From assembly GCF_001053185.1 (NCBI RefSeq), contig NZ_CSTD01000006.1:62001-126000 (forward strand): DNA of 64,000 bases, given 5' to 3'. This document shows positions 44,681 to 53,191 of the stretch, one piece after another. Source of the DNA: Mycobacterium bohemicum DSM 44277 (GTDB lineage Bacteria > Actinomycetota > Actinomycetes > Mycobacteriales > Mycobacteriaceae). The first letter of the stretch is position 1, and each line of letters opens with the position of its first letter. The translations under genes were made by a program, and so were the position numbers. The notes beneath the pieces were generated by a model. The model was not told the origin of the DNA, did no database searches, and worked only from the letters and a program-made list of their open reading frames with translations.

Positions 44681-45673
44681 TCAGTAGGCGAACCGGCTGG
44701 CGTCGAGAACCTCACCGATGACCTTGGTCAGGTCGGCGGCGTCGGGAAGGGCCGCCAGCTCGAGCGGCTTGGCATAGGGCAGTGGGACTTCGGCGGCAGC
44801 GACCCGGCGGATCGGGGCATCGAGATAGTCAAATGCGCCCTCGGCGATTGTTGCCGCGATCTCAGCGCCGACCCCGTAGCTAAGCCAGTCGTCTTCGAGG
44901 ATGACGGCCCTGCTGGTCTTGCGCACCGACGCGCAGATCGTCTCGCGGTCCAGCGGCCGCAAACTCCGCAGATCGACCACCTCGATCGACACGCCGTCGG
45001 CCTCGAACTGGCGGGCGACGTCCAAAGCGATCACCGTCGAGCGCGAGTAGGCGACGACCGTCAGGTCGGTTCCCGGCTTGGCAATCGAAGCCACCCCGAT
45101 CCGACCGATCTGCTCGCCGTCGGGAACCTCGCCCCTGGTGTTGTACAGCGCCAGATTCTCTAAAAACAGCACCGGGTCGTCGTCGCGGACGGCGGCGGTA
45201 AGCAGCGCCTTGGCATCTGCCGGGGTGGCGGGGGTGACGACTTTCATCCCGGGCACGTGCGCATACCACACCTCCAGGTTCTGCGAGTGTGTCGCCGCCA
45301 GCTGCTGTCCGCCACCCCCCGGGGTGCGGATCACCAGTGGCACCGACACCTGGCCCGCGAACATCGCGTGCATCTTGGCGGCGTGATTGACGATCTGGTC
45401 GATAGCCAAAAGGCTGAAGTTGATCGTCATGATCTCCACGATCGGTCGCATGCCCAGCATCGCTGCGCCGATCGCAGCACCGACGAATCCTCCCTCGCAG
45501 ATCGGTGTGTCAACCACCCGGGTGGGCCCGAATTCGGTTAAGAGCCCGGCGGTGATCTTGTAGGAGCCTTCGAAGACACCGATCTCCTCGCCGATGAGAA
45601 ATACCGACTCGTCGCGCAGCAGTTCAGCGCGCAGCGTGTCGTGCAGGGCTTGCCGATAGGTCATCACGGTCAT
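44681..45673 (-). CDS. pdhB: 2-oxoacid dehydrogenase E1 beta subunit
   Basis: 330 residues from ATG 45673, which overlaps the E1alpha stop as ATGA. Family blocks: YRQALHDTLRAELLRDESVF, GEEIGVFEGSYKITAGLL, VVDTPICEGGFVGAAIGAAM, then VIRTPGGGGQQLAATHSQNL and VVDLRSLRPLDRETI. With E1alpha it forms the thiamine-diphosphate-dependent decarboxylase. The substrate could be pyruvate, acetoin or branched-chain 2-oxoacids; the layout resembles the Rv2497c-Rv2495c operon. Confidence 0.93.
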   Translation of the reverse strand: MTVMTYRQALHDTLRAELLRDESVFLIGEEIGVFEGSYKITAGLLTEFGPTRVVDTPICEGGFVGAAIGAAMLGMRPIVEIMTINFSLLAIDQIVNHAAKMHAMFAGQVSVPLVIRTPGGGGQQLAATHSQNLEVWYAHVPGMKVVTPATPADAKALLTAAVRDDDPVLFLENLALYNTRGEVPDGEQIGRIGVASIAKPGTDLTVVAYSRSTVIALDVARQFEADGVSIEVVDLRSLRPLDRETICASVRKTSRAVILEDDWLSYGVGAEIAATIAEGAFDYLDAPIRRVAAAEVPLPYAKPLELAALPDAADLTKVIGEVLDASRFAY

Positions 45674-46770
45674 GGCTGCCCCAGCGAGAGCGCGATCACC
45701 GGATCGCCGGGCAGTTGGTGTGGCGCATTGGCAACCGCCGTGGCATAGACGTAGTCGAAGAGCTGATCGGCACTGGGGTCGGGGCTGGCATCGGCGAAAT
45801 CCACGGCGGCGTCGATCTGCGCCTCGGCCTGTTCGTCGATGTGCTGAGCCGCCTTGTCGTCGAGGATGCCGGCATCGACCAAGCGCCGACGAAACGCTGG
45901 AACGGGATCGAGCGCGCGCAGTCGCGCAACCTCGTCGCGGGAGCGGTACTTGTCTGGATCCACCACCGAGTGGCCGCGCAGCCGCTGGCACACTGCCTCG
46001 ATTAGGCCGGGCTGACGCTCGGTCCGGGCGCGCGATAACGCAGCCCTGGCCGCATCACGCACCGCGAGTACGTCGTCACCGTCAACCCGTTCCCCGGGGA
46101 TCCGGTAGGAACAGCCCCGCTTGTACAGGTCGGGTTCTGCCGCCGCTTTTTCCACCGGGGTCCCCATACCCAAGCCGTTGTTGACGATCACGTACACGAT
46201 CGGCAAATGCCACAGCCCGGCCAGGTTGAGGGACTCGTGAAACGCGCCGATGTTGGTGCTCCCATCGCCAAGCACACACATCACCGCCTGCGCGCCGGGA
46301 CCGGGGCTTCCGCGATAGGTGAGCGCCAGTGCCGCACCGGTGGCCGGCGGGATCTGACCGCCGACGATGCCGTATCCCCCAAGCAGGTGCAGCTTGCGGT
46401 CGAACAGATGCATCGAGCCGCCACGGCCCCCGGACACACCAGTGGCCTTGCCGAAAAGCTCCGCCATGACACGGCCAGGCTCGAGCCCGCGGGCAAGGGC
46501 ATAGCCGTGATCGCGATAGGTCGCAAACAGGTAGTCGCGGGACTCGAGCGCCGCCATCAGGCCGACCACGGTGGCTTCCTCGCCCACATTGAGGTGGCAG
46601 TACCCACCGACTTTCGCCCGCTGATACATCTCCGCTGCCCGCGACTCGAATGCCCGGATCAGCGCCATCTGCCGGTAGTAGCCGCGCAGTGTCTCCGCGG
46701 GTTCCTCGGCCAGCAATCCGCCGAGTGCAGCGGATTCGGGTCTGGGGCTTGGCGTGGGCGGGATTGTCAT
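45670..46770 (-). CDS. pdhA: 2-oxoacid dehydrogenase E1 alpha subunit
   Basis: 366 residues; GCAGGAGGGCA precedes the ATG at 46770. The thiamine diphosphate motif is CVLGDGSTNIGAFHESLNLA ... VNNGLGMGT. Others are YCHLNVGEEATVVGLMAALE, FATYRDHGYALARG, GGRGGSMHLFD and LRGHSVVDPDKYRS with the usual phosphorylation-loop region. It feeds acyl units to E2. First gene of the operon. The extra copy may feed acetyl-CoA to the neighbouring extra aconitase under stress. Confidence 0.93.
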   Translation of the reverse strand: MTIPPTPSPRPESAALGGLLAEEPAETLRGYYRQMALIRAFESRAAEMYQRAKVGGYCHLNVGEEATVVGLMAALESRDYLFATYRDHGYALARGLEPGRVMAELFGKATGVSGGRGGSMHLFDRKLHLLGGYGIVGGQIPPATGAALALTYRGSPGPGAQAVMCVLGDGSTNIGAFHESLNLAGLWHLPIVYVIVNNGLGMGTPVEKAAAEPDLYKRGCSYRIPGERVDGDDVLAVRDAARAALSRARTERQPGLIEAVCQRLRGHSVVDPDKYRSRDEVARLRALDPVPAFRRRLVDAGILDDKAAQHIDEQAEAQIDAAVDFADASPDPSADQLFDYVYATAVANAPHQLPGDPVIALSLGQP

Positions 46771-46825
46771 TGCCCTCCTGCTTCGGTGATATCACGCAAA
46801 CGGGGTTGTCCGGCCAGACACCCGC

Positions 46826-47401
46826 TTAGGCACCGGGGGGTTGCTCCTGCAGCACGAACTGCTCGCTCGTTGCCTGACACTTCGGACACATGCCGGGGGG
46901 ATGCTCACCGCGCACTGGCTCACCGCATACCTGGCAGACCCATTCGGTGGCCATCACGGCCACCAGGTCATGGCGGCTCACGATCCCGACCACGCGACCC
47001 TCCTGCACCACCGGAACCCGGCGGATACGCCGGTCGACCAGCAGGTGGCGGATATCGTCTGCGGCACACTGCGCGCTCACACTGATCACCGCTGTCGTCA
47101 TGAGATCCGCCGCTGCTGCGCCGGTTTTGGAGAGCAGGTCATGCTCGCTGACAAGCCCCAACAACGTGCCAGTTCTATCAACGACAGGCACCCCGCTGAC
47201 CCGGTGCCGCGTCAGGGTGTCAGCTACCTGTTGCGTTGATGCGTCAACCGTGACGGTGATCACCGGCGAGGTCATGATGTCGCCGGCTGTCAGATGTCCT
47301 AGCGACACCGCGGTGCTGTCCGGCGGATACACCTTCGCAGGGTACGCCTGTGGGGTTTCAGATATCAGGCATCTGCGCCAACCGTGACCGATCCGGGCCA
47401 T
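46826..47401 (-). CDS. CBS-domain pair with C-terminal rubredoxin-like zinc ribbon
   Basis: 191 residues from ATG 47401 (AGGTGAG upstream). Two CBS motifs are visible: LTAGDIMTSPVITVTVDAST ... HRVSGVPVVDRTGTLLGLVS, then DLMTTAVISVSAQ ... RRIRRVPVVQEGRVVGIVSR. The last ~45 residues have four cysteines as in rubredoxin-type knuckles (WVCQVCGEPV, GMCPKCQA). CBS pairs sense adenine nucleotides; the DosR-induced Hrp1 (Rv2626c) has a similar layout of CBS pair plus zinc ribbon. The partner here is unknown. Confidence 0.88.
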   Translation of the reverse strand: MARIGHGWRRCLISETPQAYPAKVYPPDSTAVSLGHLTAGDIMTSPVITVTVDASTQQVADTLTRHRVSGVPVVDRTGTLLGLVSEHDLLSKTGAAAADLMTTAVISVSAQCAADDIRHLLVDRRIRRVPVVQEGRVVGIVSRHDLVAVMATEWVCQVCGEPVRGEHPPGMCPKCQATSEQFVLQEQPPGA

Positions 47402-47579
47402 CGCTACCGCTCACCTACGCAATCGCACTGCGATAGTTCGTCAGTCGACAAGTGCCTGTCTTTACGGCGTTCCGTAAAGAAAGTCCCGAAGGGGCCGGTA
47501 AGCAATCGACCGCTCGCTTCGACCGCATGACTCACTCCTGACAGCCGCTCTAGCCAACACGCGTGGCGACGTTCTAGAG
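47402..47579. other. intergenic region before OsmC gene
   Basis: No gene was recognised; it leads into the TTTACA dyad at 47580. A GCGTTCCGTAAAGAAAG segment near 47465 has no clear partner. Confidence 0.35.
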
Positions 47580-47602
47580 TTTACACAAGTCGTACCTGTA
47601 AA
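47580..47602. promoter_or_regulatory. operator-like dyad before OsmC gene
   Basis: TTTACA and TGTAAA separated by CAAGTCGTACC (11 bp), 35 bp before the OsmC start codon. The left half TTTACACAAGT is identical to that of the site at 28203. One extra base in the centre distinguishes them. Confidence 0.6.
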
Positions 47603-47636
47603 AACATTGCGGGTTCCAGATAAGGGGTCGAGGAGT

Positions 47637-48104
47637 ATGAGCATTGCGGAACGGGCCACGCAGATCACGTGGGAAGGCCCGCTGGCGTCTGGCGAAGGCA
47701 AGCTGTCGGAGGGCAGCAGCGGAGCGCTGGATGGCCTGCCGTTGACCTGGGCTTCCCGGACTGAGCAGCCTGGCGGCAAGACCAGTCCGGAAGAGCTGGC
47801 GGCAGCAGCGCATTCGTCGTGTTTCGCGATGGCGTTGGCGTTGAAGTTGGGCGAGAACCACACGCCGCCACAGCGACTGGATGTCACAGCCACCGTGATA
47901 CTGGAGGCCGTCGACGGAATCCCGACGATCACAATGTCGCGGCTGAAGGTCAGCGCGCAGGTGGCCGGGCTGGACGCCGAGGCCTTCGCGGCCGTGGTGG
48001 ACCAGGCTGCTGCCCTGTGTCCGGTGTCGCGATTGTTCGCCGGCGCCAAGATCAGTGTCGATGCCGAGCTCGACAAGACCGAATCTCCCCGCCCCACAGA
48101 CTGA
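47637..48104 (+). CDS. OsmC/Ohr family peroxidase
   Basis: 155 residues from ATG 47637. Both redox cysteines of the OsmC family are present: AAHSSCFAMALALKLGE and AALCPVSRLFAGAKI, with the early Arg/Glu features (ERATQITWEGPLASGEGKLS). It detoxifies organic hydroperoxides or peroxynitrite-type oxidants. First of a small operon with hemerythrin and ferredoxin, behind the TTTACA dyad. Confidence 0.9.
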   Translation: MSIAERATQITWEGPLASGEGKLSEGSSGALDGLPLTWASRTEQPGGKTSPEELAAAAHSSCFAMALALKLGENHTPPQRLDVTATVILEAVDGIPTITMSRLKVSAQVAGLDAEAFAAVVDQAAALCPVSRLFAGAKISVDAELDKTESPRPTD

Positions 48105-48120
48105 CGCAGAGGAGCACATC

Positions 48121-48594
48121 ATGCCCAGGTTGGCGCTGTCTGCCGCCCTGAAGCGGGAACACCGCGAAATCGACAGTGGGATAGAGGCTTTCCTCGAGAA
48201 GCTCGACTGCGGCAGCGTGCAGTCCGAGCTTCTGACCCCGGCGTTGGAAGCGCTGCACCGGCACATCTACCTGGAGGAGGTGTTTCTGTTCCCGCCGATC
48301 CGGGAGGCCGGGATGGTCATGCCGCTCTTCGTGATGCTGCGCGAGCATGGCGAGCTGTGGCGCACCATGGACACCCTGGTCGATCTGCTTGCTGAGGGAA
48401 AAGACCGCCAGCGCCTGGCGGATACCTGTGATCAGCTGATGGAACAACTTCACCAGCACAATTCCAAAGAGGAGCCGATCATCTATCCGCATGCCGACAC
48501 CGACCTGCCACTGCAAACCAGTGCGGAATTGACCCGGTTCATCCAGACCGGCCGCACTCCCGATGGATGGGTGTGCCAGCACGCAGCTGTGTGA
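48121..48594 (+). CDS. hemerythrin HHE-domain protein
   Basis: 157 residues; GAGGAG precedes ATG 48121. Iron-ligand pattern: KREHREIDSGIEAFLE, LHRHIYLEEVFLFPPI, LREHGELWRTMDTL and LHQHNSKEEPIIYPHAD, giving the His/Glu set of a di-iron HHE bundle. Such proteins bind O2 or NO and help in iron-sulfur repair or NO scavenging. Encoded 16 bp after OsmC. Confidence 0.9.
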   Translation: MPRLALSAALKREHREIDSGIEAFLEKLDCGSVQSELLTPALEALHRHIYLEEVFLFPPIREAGMVMPLFVMLREHGELWRTMDTLVDLLAEGKDRQRLADTCDQLMEQLHQHNSKEEPIIYPHADTDLPLQTSAELTRFIQTGRTPDGWVCQHAAV

Positions 48595-48671
48595 CACTTT
48601 CACACCAGTTGACTGTTCCAGTCTCTTGGTCGGTACAACGGCCTGGTGAAGTCGGACCCAAGGAGGATCTC

Positions 48672-48863
48672 ATGCGCGTCGTGGTAGACCGTGATCGCTG
48701 TGAGGGCAATGCCTTCTGCGTGAATATCGCGCCGGAGGTGTTCATACTCGACGATGACGAGTACGCCGTGGTCATCGCCGAGCCCGTCCCCGTCGAGCAG
48801 GAGACGCTCGTCGAGCAGGCCATCACCGCGTGCCCTCGCGCGGCCTTGTCCCGCGAAGACTAG
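48672..48863 (+). CDS. 3Fe-4S single-cluster ferredoxin
   Basis: 63 residues from ATG 48672, with AGGAGG just upstream. The pattern VDRDRCEGNAFCVNIAPEVF and ITACPRAALSRED gives C-x5-C...C-P, the actinobacterial ferredoxin type that serves P450s. It could feed the CYP125-like or other P450 in this window, or the hemerythrin genes beside it. Confidence 0.9.
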   Translation: MRVVVDRDRCEGNAFCVNIAPEVFILDDDEYAVVIAEPVPVEQETLVEQAITACPRAALSRED

Positions 48864-49124
48864 AGGAGTTCAGCGGCGAGCTCGTCGTAGTCCCGGCGAA
48901 TTACGTTGGTATCAACGAGATGTCGAGCTGGTCTTTGGTTGCACTGGCATGCTCCCACGCTAGTGCCATCACCGACCACGACACACCGAATTGTCAAAAT
49001 CATCTGTCACAGAGCCGGTTTAGTTAAAGCTATGGTCACCACTGTGCACCGGTGGCAATGCGCTTCGGTGCGGCTGGCTGGTTGAAGCCAGCCCGGTGGC
49101 CGCGGCGATGCCGCCTGCAGTCGG
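48864..49124. other. gap between convergent ferredoxin and hemerythrin-DUF2249 genes
   Basis: 261 bp without a supported gene or clear terminator hairpin; short frames only. Confidence 0.35.
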
Positions 49125-49892
49125 CTACCGCTTGGTCAGCCGCAGCCGCCACGCCTCCGGCCCGCGCTGCTCGTAGTCGACGTCGAGCCGGCCCGAGGCG
49201 CGTTGGTCGAGTTGGTGCAGCAGGGGAATCGGGTCATGGTGAGCCACCAGCACCAGTGCGCCGCCGACCGGAACGGCGTCGAACGCGCCGAACACGGTGG
49301 CGTGCCGGATCGAGTGCGGCACCTCGCGGACGTCGAGCACGGGATCGTCGGTGTCGGATTCGCCGCAGCCGCAGGTGTGTGATGGCTCAGCACCGGTGCT
49401 GGGGTGGTGATGACCGAGGAGTTCGTGCATGCCGTGGGTCACCTCAACGAGGGAGACCTCCGGATCGGCGGCCACGATCGGCAGGATCCGCTCGTTCTCG
49501 TCGGTCAGGTGTGCGTCGAACAACACCCGCAGGGCGTGGCCGCACGCGGCCGCGCGCACCGGTGGCTCGATGCGGATGCGCTCGACGAGTGCGCCGATGA
49601 TGCGGTGCACCGCGATCATCGATTCGACCAGGGGCCGGGCGCGCTCGGTGCGGGTGGCGGCCGGGTAGAGGCGCTCCTCTTCGGCGGCGGCGTGCGGCAG
49701 CAGCTCACCGGTCAGGAAGACCAGGGCGGCGGCTCGCGCCGGCTCGAAGTCCGCACCGCGCTCGACCGCCCACAACATCGCATCGGTGAGCACCGCAAGC
49801 TGCCCGGCGAGCTGCGCGTGATGACTCTTGATGGCTTCGACCGCCTCGGCATCGGCAGCTGTGGACGCGACGATCACATCGTTGGCCGGCAT
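49125..49892 (-). CDS. hemerythrin-DUF2249 fusion protein
   Basis: 255 residues. The first ~150 form an HHE bundle (KSHHAQLAGQLAVLTDAMLW, LLPHAAAEEERLYPAA, SMIAVHRIIGALVERI, LFDAHLTDENERILPIV). A His/Cys-rich linker follows (LLGHHHPSTGAEPSHTCGCG), then a DUF2249 domain (HATVFGAFDAVPVGGALVLV, HHDPIPLLHQL, YEQRGPEAWRLRLTKR). This pairing is common next to nitrite and NO reductases. It is divergent from regulator 3. Confidence 0.88.
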   Translation of the reverse strand: MPANDVIVASTAADAEAVEAIKSHHAQLAGQLAVLTDAMLWAVERGADFEPARAAALVFLTGELLPHAAAEEERLYPAATRTERARPLVESMIAVHRIIGALVERIRIEPPVRAAACGHALRVLFDAHLTDENERILPIVAADPEVSLVEVTHGMHELLGHHHPSTGAEPSHTCGCGESDTDDPVLDVREVPHSIRHATVFGAFDAVPVGGALVLVAHHDPIPLLHQLDQRASGRLDVDYEQRGPEAWRLRLTKR

Positions 49893-49987
49893 GTTCGGTT
49901 CCTTTCCGTTGAGTCCGATAACTCCGCTGAGCGGATGTGACTCATTGCCCTATGTGCATCAACCCATAATTTACTACAGTTATTTCC

Positions 49988-50695
49988 GTGAAAAAAGGGT
50001 CAGCGGTCCTGGGCCCCGAACCGACGCCGGTTCGCGGGGTTCCGGTGGCGCTGTCCGGGCAGCGGCTCCGAGTGCTCGAGTACGTGCGTGCGCACTCCCC
50101 CGTCCGGGTCGCCGACGCGGCCGCCGGTCTCGATCTGCACCCCAACACCGTCCGCGAACACCTCGACGCGGTCACCGGACTCGGGCTCGTCGAGCGCACC
50201 ACCGCGACCGCACCCGGACGGGGACGTCCCGCCAGCTTGTACCGGGCGTCGGCCGCCGACCCCGCCGTCGCGGTCCGCGATTACGCGGGTCTGGCGACCG
50301 CACTGGCCGGTCATTTGGCGCGCACCAGCGCCCACCCGGAGCGCGACGCGCGCGCCGCCGGCATCGAGTGGGGACGCGAACTCGTCGACGAGCACAGCCA
50401 AGCTGGCGGTGATCCGCGGCAGTCCGTGCTCGAGCTACTAACTCGCCTCGGCTTCGCACCGGACGACGAAGACACGCCGGACGCACGCCGAGGCATCGCG
50501 CTGCGCCGTTGCCCGTTGCTCGACGCGGCCCGCCGCTACCCCACCGTCATCTGCCAGGTCCACCTCGGCATCGTCGAGGGAATGCTGGAGCGACTCGGCG
50601 CCCGCAGGCGACGGGGACTCGATCTCATTGCGTTCGCCGAACCCGGCGCCTGCCGGCTGTTCCTGCCCGATCCCGTTGTGCGACATGACGACTGA
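49988..50695 (+). CDS. winged-helix regulator with Cys3-His motif, paralogue 3
   Basis: 235 residues from GTG 49988. The winged helix has LRVLEYVRAHSPVRVADAAA, GLDLHPNTVREHLDAV and GRGRPASLYRA. The sensor set is C175 (LRRCPL), C189 and H192 (VICQVHLGIVEG), C222 (EPGACRLFL), with the same spacing as the other two. It overlaps the next membrane gene, so it heads the nirK operon and is divergent from the hemerythrin-DUF2249 gene. It probably controls both in response to NO or oxygen. An imperfect dyad (AATTTACT-AC-AGTTATTT, 49969-49986) sits just upstream. Confidence 0.75.
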   Translation: MKKGSAVLGPEPTPVRGVPVALSGQRLRVLEYVRAHSPVRVADAAAGLDLHPNTVREHLDAVTGLGLVERTTATAPGRGRPASLYRASAADPAVAVRDYAGLATALAGHLARTSAHPERDARAAGIEWGRELVDEHSQAGGDPRQSVLELLTRLGFAPDDEDTPDARRGIALRRCPLLDAARRYPTVICQVHLGIVEGMLERLGARRRRGLDLIAFAEPGACRLFLPDPVVRHDD

Positions 50696-51776
50696 CCGCC
50701 GAATCCCGCCCCGGGCACTGCTGTTGGCGCCTGGCGGGTTCGCGCTGTTGGCCGGACTCGACGCGGCACTGGTGCTGCTCGGCCTGCCCGCACCGACCAT
50801 CACGACCCGGCTGGCCGAGGTGCACGGCATCCTGCTGGTGCTCGGGTTCGTCGGCACGGTGGTTGCGCTGGAACGAGCCGTGGCCGCGCATCGGGGGTGG
50901 GCCTACCTAAGCCCGATGTTTCTCGGCGCCGGCGCGGTGCTGCTGGCTATCCCGGCACCCCGCAATCTTGGCGGCGTGCTGCTGCTCGCCGGATCCGCGA
51001 TGCTAGTTGCGGTGTACGTGTCGCTATGGCGGCGGTCCGCCGACGTGGCGGTGCTGGTCCAGGTCGCCGGCGCGGTGCTGGCGACCGGCGCGGTGCTGTT
51101 GTGGCTGGGCCGTGTGCCGATCCCCGACCTGCTGCCCTGGCTGTCGGGATTCCTGATCCTCACGATCGTCGGGGAGCGCCTCGAGCTCGCCCGCGTGGCG
51201 ATGCTCGGCACCCGGGCCGAGGCGCTGCTCACAGTCGTCGCAGTGGCGATGGTCGCGGGCACCGTCGCCGCGTTGCTGTGGCCGGTGGCCGGCTATCCGT
51301 TGCTCGGCGGGGCACTGTTGGCGGCGGTGGTGTGGCTGGGCCGGTTCGACGTCGCCCGCCACACCGTGCGGGCAACGGGCCTGACCCGCTACATGGCGGT
51401 GTGCCTGATCGCCGGTTACGGATGGCTACTGGTACCGGCGTTGACCTGGTTGCTGGTCGGCCAAGTCCGCTTCGGCACTGGCTACGACGCGGTAGTGCAC
51501 GCGGTGATGCTGGGATTCGTACTGTCGATAATCATGGCGCACGCACCCGTGATCCTGCCGGCCGTGCTGCGTCGCCCGCTGCCCTACACCTGTTTGATGT
51601 ATGGCCCGGTGGCGCTGTTGCACCTGTCGCTGCTGCTGCGCCTGGCCGTTGGTGACGCACGCGGCGTCCAGTGGGCCGTGCAGGCGGGCGGCGTGCTGAA
51701 CATCGTGGCCGTGCTCGGATTCATCGCCGTCGCCGGCTATTCGGCGACGCGCGCAGCCAATCGGGTGCCGGCATGA
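50685..51776 (+). CDS. polytopic membrane protein, NnrS-like
   Basis: 363 residues from ATG 50685, overlapping the regulator. About 11 to 12 hydrophobic segments; EVHGILLVLGFVGTVVALER and YDAVVHAVMLGFVLSIIMAH place histidines in membrane helices, as in NnrS, a haem-copper membrane protein linked to NO metabolism. The NnrS label is tentative. Its stop overlaps the next membrane gene as ATGA. Placed between the regulator and nirK, it likely protects against or handles NO. Confidence 0.6.
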   Translation: MTTDRRIPPRALLLAPGGFALLAGLDAALVLLGLPAPTITTRLAEVHGILLVLGFVGTVVALERAVAAHRGWAYLSPMFLGAGAVLLAIPAPRNLGGVLLLAGSAMLVAVYVSLWRRSADVAVLVQVAGAVLATGAVLLWLGRVPIPDLLPWLSGFLILTIVGERLELARVAMLGTRAEALLTVVAVAMVAGTVAALLWPVAGYPLLGGALLAAVVWLGRFDVARHTVRATGLTRYMAVCLIAGYGWLLVPALTWLLVGQVRFGTGYDAVVHAVMLGFVLSIIMAHAPVILPAVLRRPLPYTCLMYGPVALLHLSLLLRLAVGDARGVQWAVQAGGVLNIVAVLGFIAVAGYSATRAANRVPA

Positions 51777-53191
51777 ACCGCTCGGGATGGCACCTGCGCG
51801 CCGGGGCGGTCGTGTTCGCCTGGCTCGCCGCACTCCTCGTCGTGGCGGTCGCCCACCGGTTCGTTCCGCTATCCGGCTGGCTGCTGATCCATCTGCTGGG
51901 GCTGGGCGCGGCCAGCAACGCGATCCTGATCTGGAGTCGGCATTTCGCCGATGCGCTGCTGCGCCGGCCGCCGGACCCGGCACGGACCGCGGAAGTGTTG
52001 CGCATCGCGGCCTTCAACGCCGGTGCCGTCACGGTGGTCGTTGGCATGCTCGGCCGGTGGTGGCCGGTCGTGCTGGTAGGCGGGGTCGTGGTCGGCGTCG
52101 TCGCCCTGGCACACGGGGCGACACTCCTACGGCAGCTGCGCACCGCGTTGCCGGCCCGCTTCGGCGTCACCGTGCGCTACTACGTCGCCGCGACGGCGTG
52201 CCTGGCGATCGGCGCGGGGCTCGGGGTGGCGATGGCGAATTCGGCGCTGCCGGGCGACATCCACGAGCGGTTCGTTATCGCACATGCGGCGGTAAACCTG
52301 TTCGGCTGGGTAGGGCTCACCGTGCTGGGCACCCTGGTCACCCTGTGGCCAACGATGCTGCGCACCCGGATGGCCGCCGGAGTCGAGGTGGCCGCTCGCC
52401 GCGGCCTACCGGCGCTGCTGACCGCCCTAGCCGTAGCCGCCGCCGGTGCGGCGGCGGGCTCACCGCTGATCACCGGCGCGGGCGCCGTCGGCTACCTCGG
52501 CGCCGTCGGGTTCGTCCTGCGGCCGCACCTCGACGAGATCCGCCGCAAACGGCCCGGCGACTTCGCGACCCTGTCGGTGCTGGCAGGCGTGGCCTGGCTG
52601 ACCGGATCGCTGGCCTTCGCCGCCGTCGCACTGGCGACCTCACCGACCTGGCCGGCGGCGGTGGTGGCGGCAGGCGACCTCACCGCGGCGGTGCTAGCCG
52701 GCTTCCTGGTGCAGGTGCTGCTCGGGTCACTGACCTACCTGACCCCCGTCGTGATGGGCGGGCGCGCCGCCACGCTGGCGGCCGGCGCCGAACTCGAGCG
52801 GGGCGCCCCCTGGCGGCTCACCGTCGCCAACGCCGGACTGCTGCTCTGCGTCCTTCCGACCCCAAGTCTGGTGCGGGTCGCCGCGTCGATGCTGGTGCTG
52901 GTGTCCTACGCGGCCTTCCTTCCGCTACTGGTTCGGGCGGTGTGGCGGGCACACCGGAATCGGGACACACCATCGACTCCGGGCCAACCACACGTGGCAC
53001 CGCCGCGGCGACGGCTCGGCGCCGCTGCCGCCGGACTCGGGCGGCACCGGCGCCCAGGGAGCCGGCGATGGCCCGCGTCGCCGTGGCCGCCACCGGACAC
53101 ACCACCACCGCGTCGGTCCGAATCGAGGGCATGCACTTCGTGCCCGACACGGTCGAGGTCCCGGCCGGAGACCGGCTGCGGATCACCCTAG
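51773..53191 (+). CDS. membrane domain of nitrite-reductase system (probable fusion split by frameshift)
   Basis: 472-residue frame. The first ~405 residues are a multi-helix membrane domain with LIHLLGLGAASNAILIWSRH, FVIAHAAVNLFGWVGLTVLG and LLGSLTYLTPVVMGGRAATL. In related actinobacteria, as I recall, this domain is fused to cupredoxin and copper nitrite reductase domains in one chain. Here, after PPRRRLGAAAAGL near 53035, the tail becomes proline/arginine-rich and overlaps the nirK frame by 124 bp. A frameshift or small deletion at 53020-53065 probably separated the two. Confidence 0.65.
   Translation: MNRSGWHLRAGAVVFAWLAALLVVAVAHRFVPLSGWLLIHLLGLGAASNAILIWSRHFADALLRRPPDPARTAEVLRIAAFNAGAVTVVVGMLGRWWPVVLVGGVVVGVVALAHGATLLRQLRTALPARFGVTVRYYVAATACLAIGAGLGVAMANSALPGDIHERFVIAHAAVNLFGWVGLTVLGTLVTLWPTMLRTRMAAGVEVAARRGLPALLTALAVAAAGAAAGSPLITGAGAVGYLGAVGFVLRPHLDEIRRKRPGDFATLSVLAGVAWLTGSLAFAAVALATSPTWPAAVVAAGDLTAAVLAGFLVQVLLGSLTYLTPVVMGGRAATLAAGAELERGAPWRLTVANAGLLLCVLPTPSLVRVAASMLVLVSYAAFLPLLVRAVWRAHRNRDTPSTPGQPHVAPPRRRLGAAAAGLGRHRRPGSRRWPASPWPPPDTPPPRRSESRACTSCPTRSRSRPETGCGSP

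Noticed and set aside
51787..53067. Upstream part of the 839-residue frame that includes nirK
   Set aside because: Residues before 53068 are Arg/Gly-rich and out of phase with the obvious membrane protein; only the part from 53068 is real.
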